This document shows, in pieces, positions 60,704 to 64,000 of a stretch of 64,000 nt of DNA. Source of the DNA: Fredinandcohnia onubensis (GTDB lineage Bacteria; Bacillota; Bacilli; Bacillales; Bacillaceae_L); assembly GCF_002734285.1 (NCBI RefSeq), contig NZ_NSEA01000021.1, forward strand, positions 83,326 to 147,325. The letters run 5' to 3'. The notes under the pieces were generated by a model. The model had not been told where the DNA came from. It worked only from the letters and a program-made list of their open reading frames with translations, and made no database searches. Made by a program: the position numbers and the translations under genes. Position 1 is the stretch's first letter, and every line of letters begins with the position of its first letter.

Positions 60704-61510
60704 ATGGAATACATAACACTTAATAATGGGTTAAAAATGCCAATTATAGGTACAGGTACAAATACTTATGGAAAAGAAAATAAAGAGTATAACGGGGAGT
60801 TAACAAATGAAATTCCTGAACTAGTATCAGCACTTGAGTTGGGGTACCGTTCAATAGACGCAGCCATCATTTATCGAAACGAAGAACTTGTCGGAAGAGT
60901 TTTAGCAGAAAGCACAGTGCCTCGAGAAGAGTTATTCATTACGACAAAAGTTCCAGGCAACGAAGAATATATTTCTTCAAAGGAAGCTACTCGAGCAGCT
61001 ATCGATAACAGTCTAAAAAACTTCCAAACAGACTATCTCGACCTTCTTCTTATTCACTTCCCTATCGAAGACAAAGTCCAACTTAAAAACACTTGGGAAG
61101 TCTTTGAAGAATATTACGAAGCGGGCAAACTAAAAGCAATCGGCGTTTCAAACTTTGGAAAAAATCATCTAGATGAATTGAAAGAATTTGCTAAAGTAAA
61201 GCCAGCTGTTAATCAAATACAAGTTAACTTAAAAGAACCTAACAAAGATCTCCTTGCCGTATTAAAAGACGAGGGCATTACCCCTGTTGCATGGGGACCT
61301 ATGAAAACCGAACCCCATCAAAAAGAAGTTTTGGATGAAATCGGTAAATCCTATAAAAAATCTGGCGCACAAGTCTTATTAAAATACCAAATTCAACGCG
61401 GTGTGATCGTTATTCCTAAATCTCACAACCGTGAAAATCAAGCATCTAATATAGATCTTTTCGATTTCGTATTATCTGCAGAAGATATAGAAAAAATTGA
61501 AAGTTTATAA
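60704..61510 (+). CDS. Aldo/keto reductase (AKR5-like)
   Basis: A 268-aa reductase: MPIIGTGTNTYG at the N terminus, RSIDAAIIYRNEELVGR with catalytic Asp and Tyr, TTKVPG (Lys), DLLLIHFP (His), IGVSNFGKNHLDEL, and IPKSHNRENQASNIDLF for cofactor binding. Start ATG 60704; the GTG four codons earlier overlaps GAGGGAG. Stand-alone gene, different subtype from the pair at 19024-20889. Confidence 0.88.
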   Translation: MEYITLNNGLKMPIIGTGTNTYGKENKEYNGELTNEIPELVSALELGYRSIDAAIIYRNEELVGRVLAESTVPREELFITTKVPGNEEYISSKEATRAAIDNSLKNFQTDYLDLLLIHFPIEDKVQLKNTWEVFEEYYEAGKLKAIGVSNFGKNHLDELKEFAKVKPAVNQIQVNLKEPNKDLLAVLKDEGITPVAWGPMKTEPHQKEVLDEIGKSYKKSGAQVLLKYQIQRGVIVIPKSHNRENQASNIDLFDFVLSAEDIEKIESL

Positions 61511-61524
61511 TTAATTAGTCCTTC

Positions 61525-61567
61525 ATCCTAGTGATATTAAAAATATCGCTAGGATTTTGATTTTTTT
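61525..61567 (+). terminator. Intrinsic terminator of the AKR gene
   Basis: ATCCTAGTGATATT / AATATCGCTAGGAT 14-bp stem with a 3-base loop, then TTTGATTTTTTT. Confidence 0.9.
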
Positions 61568-61595
61568 AAACAATGATTTTGGAGTAGTAACGTTT

Positions 61596-61634
61596 TGTAT
61601 TGAACTAAAGGAGCGGGTTTGTTGATTAAGAAAG
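61596..61634 (+). repeat. Dispersed repeat, tail
   Basis: TATTGAACTAAAGGAGCGGGTTTGTTGATTAAGAAAG, a tail copy without a head; the terminator before it takes the place of the head. Confidence 0.6.
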
Positions 61635-61754
61635 ATAATACAGAGTTAAGAGTTTTTCAATTTTTTAGAGGTTTTTAAAGAAATGTGAGCGAATGTATCA
61701 GTAATTATTAAGTTTACTAATCACCACCTCTTAAATAAAGGAGAATTCTTTATA

Positions 61755-62720
61755 ATGAAAACATTATTACTAACTCGTTCAGAAATACTGAACTTATTGG
61801 AACCTTTAGAGCTTTACCCAGAACTTAAAAAAGCATTTGTTTCATATTCGTTAAATCGTAAGATCCCAGCGCAAAGGGCTCGTTCCATCCTTCCTCAAGA
61901 TAACACCAGTGTAATGCTCTTGTTCCCTGGGCTCATCTCAAATATTCCAGCATATACAGTAAAAGATCATGCGAAATTTCCAACTCAATCTCCTTCTATT
62001 AAAGGTGTAATAAACCTACATGATCTAGAAACTGGACATTTATTAGCGATAATGGACTCTACCTATATTACTGCTATTCGAACAGGCTTATCAGGTGCTA
62101 TTGGTACTCACATATTAGCACGAAGGGGTGCTGAACATGTAGCAATTATTGGCGCAGGGGTTCAAGGCACACTTCAACTTCGCTCTCTTACCTATTTTAG
62201 AGAAATCACTAGAGTATTTGTTTATGACACATCATTTGAGAAGGCATGTGCTTTCGCGGAAAATATTACTGAGGAGTTAAAGATTCCGATAACTGTCTGT
62301 AATAGTGTTGAAGAAGCAACAAACGAAGCGGATATTATTATAACTGCTACATGGGCGAGAGAGGCTTTTGTGTTTTCTAGCATGGTTAAAAAAGGTGTTC
62401 ATATTACGACTCTCGGTCCGGATGAGCCGGGTAAATGTGAAGTTAGCGCAGAGTTAATCGAGAAGTCCAAATTTATTTGTGATGATAAAGATTTAGCTGT
62501 GCAAATGGGAGCTATAGGTGGAGTAGGATTAACAGAGGATAACATTCATGCTGAAATTGGTGAGGTTATTAACGACCAAAGTTTAGGAAGAACAAATGAC
62601 GACCAAATTACAGTATATGGATGCGTGGGGTTAGCTTTTCAAGATTTAGTAGGAGCATGGCATGTCTACCAGAAAGCTAAAGAATTAAAACAAGGCCGAT
62701 ATATTGATTTTTTAGGATAG
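61755..62720 (+). CDS. Ornithine cyclodeaminase / mu-crystallin family protein
   Basis: A 321-aa protein of the OCD/Mu-crystallin family: YTVKDHAKFPTQSPSIKGVI with the substrate-binding Lys, TAIRTGLSGAIGTHILAR, the Rossmann motif VAIIGAGVQGTLQLRSLTY, and ADIIITATWAREAFVFSS. Members include ornithine and alanine dehydrogenase-like enzymes and imine reductases; the exact substrate is not clear. ATG 61755 follows AAAGGAG. Confidence 0.88.
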   Translation: MKTLLLTRSEILNLLEPLELYPELKKAFVSYSLNRKIPAQRARSILPQDNTSVMLLFPGLISNIPAYTVKDHAKFPTQSPSIKGVINLHDLETGHLLAIMDSTYITAIRTGLSGAIGTHILARRGAEHVAIIGAGVQGTLQLRSLTYFREITRVFVYDTSFEKACAFAENITEELKIPITVCNSVEEATNEADIIITATWAREAFVFSSMVKKGVHITTLGPDEPGKCEVSAELIEKSKFICDDKDLAVQMGAIGGVGLTEDNIHAEIGEVINDQSLGRTNDDQITVYGCVGLAFQDLVGAWHVYQKAKELKQGRYIDFLG

Positions 62721-62739
62721 GGAGATTTATTCTGATTCT

Positions 62740-62780
62740 TCTTCAACTAACGTGGCAGGTTAGTTGAATAAGAAAAGATA
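62740..62780 (+). repeat. Dispersed repeat, tail, with perfect inverted repeat
   Basis: TTCAACTAAC (62742-62751), loop GTGGCAG, GTTAGTTGAA (62759-62768), followed by TAAGAAAAG. This is the cleanest copy of the tail and shows that it is a hairpin in its own right. It lies 15 bases after the preceding gene. Confidence 0.88.
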
Positions 62781-62811
62781 GGCTTAATGTCAAAGTGGTA
62801 CCTAATTACGA

Positions 62812-62846
62812 CATAAAAAACTAGAGAGAAAAATGTTTTCTCCCTA
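62812..62846 (-). terminator. Intrinsic terminator, minus strand
   Basis: CTAGGGAGAAAA / TTTTCTCTCTAG stem with a 3-base loop, followed on the minus strand by TTTTTTAT. It lies downstream of the decayed minus-strand frame at 62960. Confidence 0.75.
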
Positions 62847-62959
62847 GCGAATTGGCAAAGGCTTCGTATCCTTCACCCATAATAATCATAACAATAAATT
62901 CATTGATAAGTGTTGGTAAATATATCAAATAGACTTACTCTTTATTAGATAGGTCAAAA

Positions 62960-63181
62960 CTATTCCTTTGGTTGATGTAAAGTAATTTTTTCGAAGAATT
63001 TTTGAAATGCAAAATTAACATATGCATTCGTGATTAATAATAAGAAAAATTGAAATGAGCTAACTTTTAATTTGAAAAAATTTAATTTCCTTAATAACTT
63101 AATACCTGGATATGCATATATGAGATCTGCAATGATGTTATTAGAACCAACCCTTAAGTTTTCTCTAGTATGGATTAAAAT
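62960..63181 (-). pseudogene. C-terminal remnant of an unidentified gene
   Basis: An open minus-strand frame of 73 codons without ATG reads ILIHTRENLRVGSNNIIADL and continues with IYAYPGIKLLRKLNF and a membrane-like end, stopping at TAG (62960-62962). A terminator follows on the same strand at 62846-62812, so it is probably the tail of a real gene whose front is lost. Family not recognised. Repeat-tail copies flank this 660-base gap. Confidence 0.4.
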
Positions 63182-63249
63182 TTATTGACCTTATACAGCT
63201 AGATTAATTATGTCGGGTTCCATGAAATTATGATACTATACACTTCATT

Positions 63250-63290
63250 TTTGATCTAACAGGGCAGGTTTGTTTATATAGCAGGTTTGC
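63250..63290 (+). repeat. Dispersed repeat, tail
   Basis: TTTGATCTAACAGGGCAGGTTTGTTTATATAGC, a diverged tail copy upstream of the last GNAT gene. Confidence 0.6.
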
Positions 63291-63384
63291 AAAATCAAGC
63301 TAATTCCTCAAATATTATAGAAAGAGGAAGGAGGGTTCCCCCATTAGTATAAACCGTTGATTCTTATAGAAAGAGGGGAAAAAC

Positions 63385-63825
63385 ATGCTGGATGTAAGAA
63401 TTATTGAACCAGAAATGACATACAGTCTTAGGCATACGGTTTTGCGTCCTAACCAAAGCATTGAGGACTCTAAATATGATACAGACCATGAAAAGGATGC
63501 ATTTCATGTCGGTGCTTTTTTTCAAGGGAAATTGATTAGTGTCGCATCCTTTATTAGAGAAAATAATCCTGATTTCGATATTGAAAGACAATATCGTTTA
63601 AGACAAATGGCTACACTTGAGGAATATCGAAAATTAGGAGCTGGAAGAGCAGTGGTAAGCTTTGCCGAGAATATTATAAAAGAACATGGTTTTGACTTTC
63701 TATGGTGTAAAGGAAGGACCACAGTTCAAAAGTATTATGAGAAATTGGGGTTCGAGCCACATGGAAATATTTTTGATTATCCACCTATTGGTTTACATAT
63801 CGTGATGTGTAAAAAACTATCATAA
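63385..63825 (+). CDS. GNAT-family N-acetyltransferase
   Basis: A 146-aa acetyltransferase of the ElaA/YitI-like type: LRHTVLRPNQSIEDSKYDTD at the N terminus, YRLRQMATLEEYRKLGAGRA with the acetyl-CoA loop, and VQKYYEKLGFEPHGNIFDYP. Acceptor unknown. ATG 63385 follows AGAGGGG. A repeat copy begins 32 bases after its stop. Confidence 0.87.
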   Translation: MLDVRIIEPEMTYSLRHTVLRPNQSIEDSKYDTDHEKDAFHVGAFFQGKLISVASFIRENNPDFDIERQYRLRQMATLEEYRKLGAGRAVVSFAENIIKEHGFDFLWCKGRTTVQKYYEKLGFEPHGNIFDYPPIGLHIVMCKKLS

Positions 63826-63856
63826 TGAACTGTATTCTACCGAAATGACAGGACGC

Positions 63857-63932
63857 TCTAGGGTGCGTTGATCCAAGAAGGATTAGCGCACTTTTTGTTG
63901 AAGTTATAAAACTAAAGATGCAGATTAGTGCA
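63857..63932 (+). repeat. Dispersed hairpin repeat, head and tail
   Basis: GGGTGCGTTGATCC, loop, GGATTAGCGCACTTTTT, GTTGAAGTTATAAAACTAAAGATGCAGATTAGTG. One of the best full-length copies. Confidence 0.9.
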
Positions 63933-63978
63933 ATAGGAACCTGGTAAAACCAATGTTATTGTTCTCTTGGAGATAAAA

Positions 63979-64000
63979 GGGGCTGTCCCATAAGTCCTAA
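63979..64000. mobile_element. Possible IS terminal inverted repeat at window edge
   Basis: GGGGCTGTCCCATAAGTCC resembles terminal repeats of IS elements common in Bacillus (GGGCTGTCCC start). The element, if any, would continue outside the window, so it cannot be confirmed here. Confidence 0.35.

Overview
The window looks like chromosome from a low-G+C Gram-positive spore-former of the Bacillaceae type. The reasons are the AT-rich sequence (about one third G+C by eye), strong AGGAGG-type ribosome binding sites, frequent TTG and GTG starts, many hairpin-plus-T-run terminators, lipoprotein signal peptides and typical Bacillus families (DUF1697, DUF4260, CBO0543, DUF3934, PepF-like M3 peptidase, PrsA-like foldase). 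No rRNA, tRNA or CRISPR array was seen. Almost all genes lie on the + strand and most are single-gene units.

Layout. 0-11 kb: an M20 amidohydrolase, then a scatter of single genes (VOC protein, nucleotidyltransferase, alpha/beta hydrolase, DUF1697, SGNH esterase, two zinc-independent MDR oxidoreductases, PrsA-like lipoprotein, GNAT), with two tandem-repeat blocks at 1241-1340 and 5109-5321. 11.3-12.8 kb: a solo TnpB element with its omega-RNA end and a gene remnant beside it. 13-17.6 kb: small membrane proteins, an M3 peptidase and a HAD phosphatase. 17.9-23.5 kb: a redox block, with a divergent AraC-type regulator and two aldo/keto reductases, followed by a cytochrome P460-like lipoprotein, a DUF4405 membrane protein and a lipoprotein flavodoxin. 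23.5-41.5 kb: an accessory region of short unrelated genes, each usually followed within a few tens of bases by a copy of one dispersed hairpin repeat. One copy is split by a group IIC intron (27327-29189). This region also carries an ECF sigma/LCP pair and a PhzF gene broken by one in-frame stop. 41.8-45.4 kb: DUF3934, rifampin ADP-ribosyltransferase (arr), DUF1801, a VOC protein and a large membrane protein. 45.7-53.7 kb: a coherent catabolic module, with a sigma-54 activator, a clear -24/-12 promoter, a tartrate/D-malate dehydrogenase-like enzyme, an SDR remnant, an M20 carboxypeptidase and a complete TctCBA tricarboxylate transporter. 54-64 kb: gene remnants, an MBL-fold hydrolase, an aminoglycoside phosphotransferase-like kinase, an AlkD-like protein, an FNR-like flavoprotein behind a Fur box, GNATs, an aldo/keto reductase, an ornithine cyclodeaminase-like enzyme and a possible IS end at the right edge.

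The strongest unexplained signal is the dispersed repeat. Its head is a terminator-like hairpin (GTGCGTTGATCC-loop-GGATTAATGCAC followed by T's). Its tail is a second inverted repeat (TTCAACTAAC-loop-GTTAGTTGAA in its best copy). Copies sit just 3' of the stop codons of small unrelated + strand genes, sometimes truncated exactly at a gene junction, and one is the target of a group IIC intron. This recalls attC-bounded gene cassettes, but no integrase is visible and the simpler reading is a mobile terminator-like repeat family. All functional calls are from motif and family recognition by eye; no database search was run.
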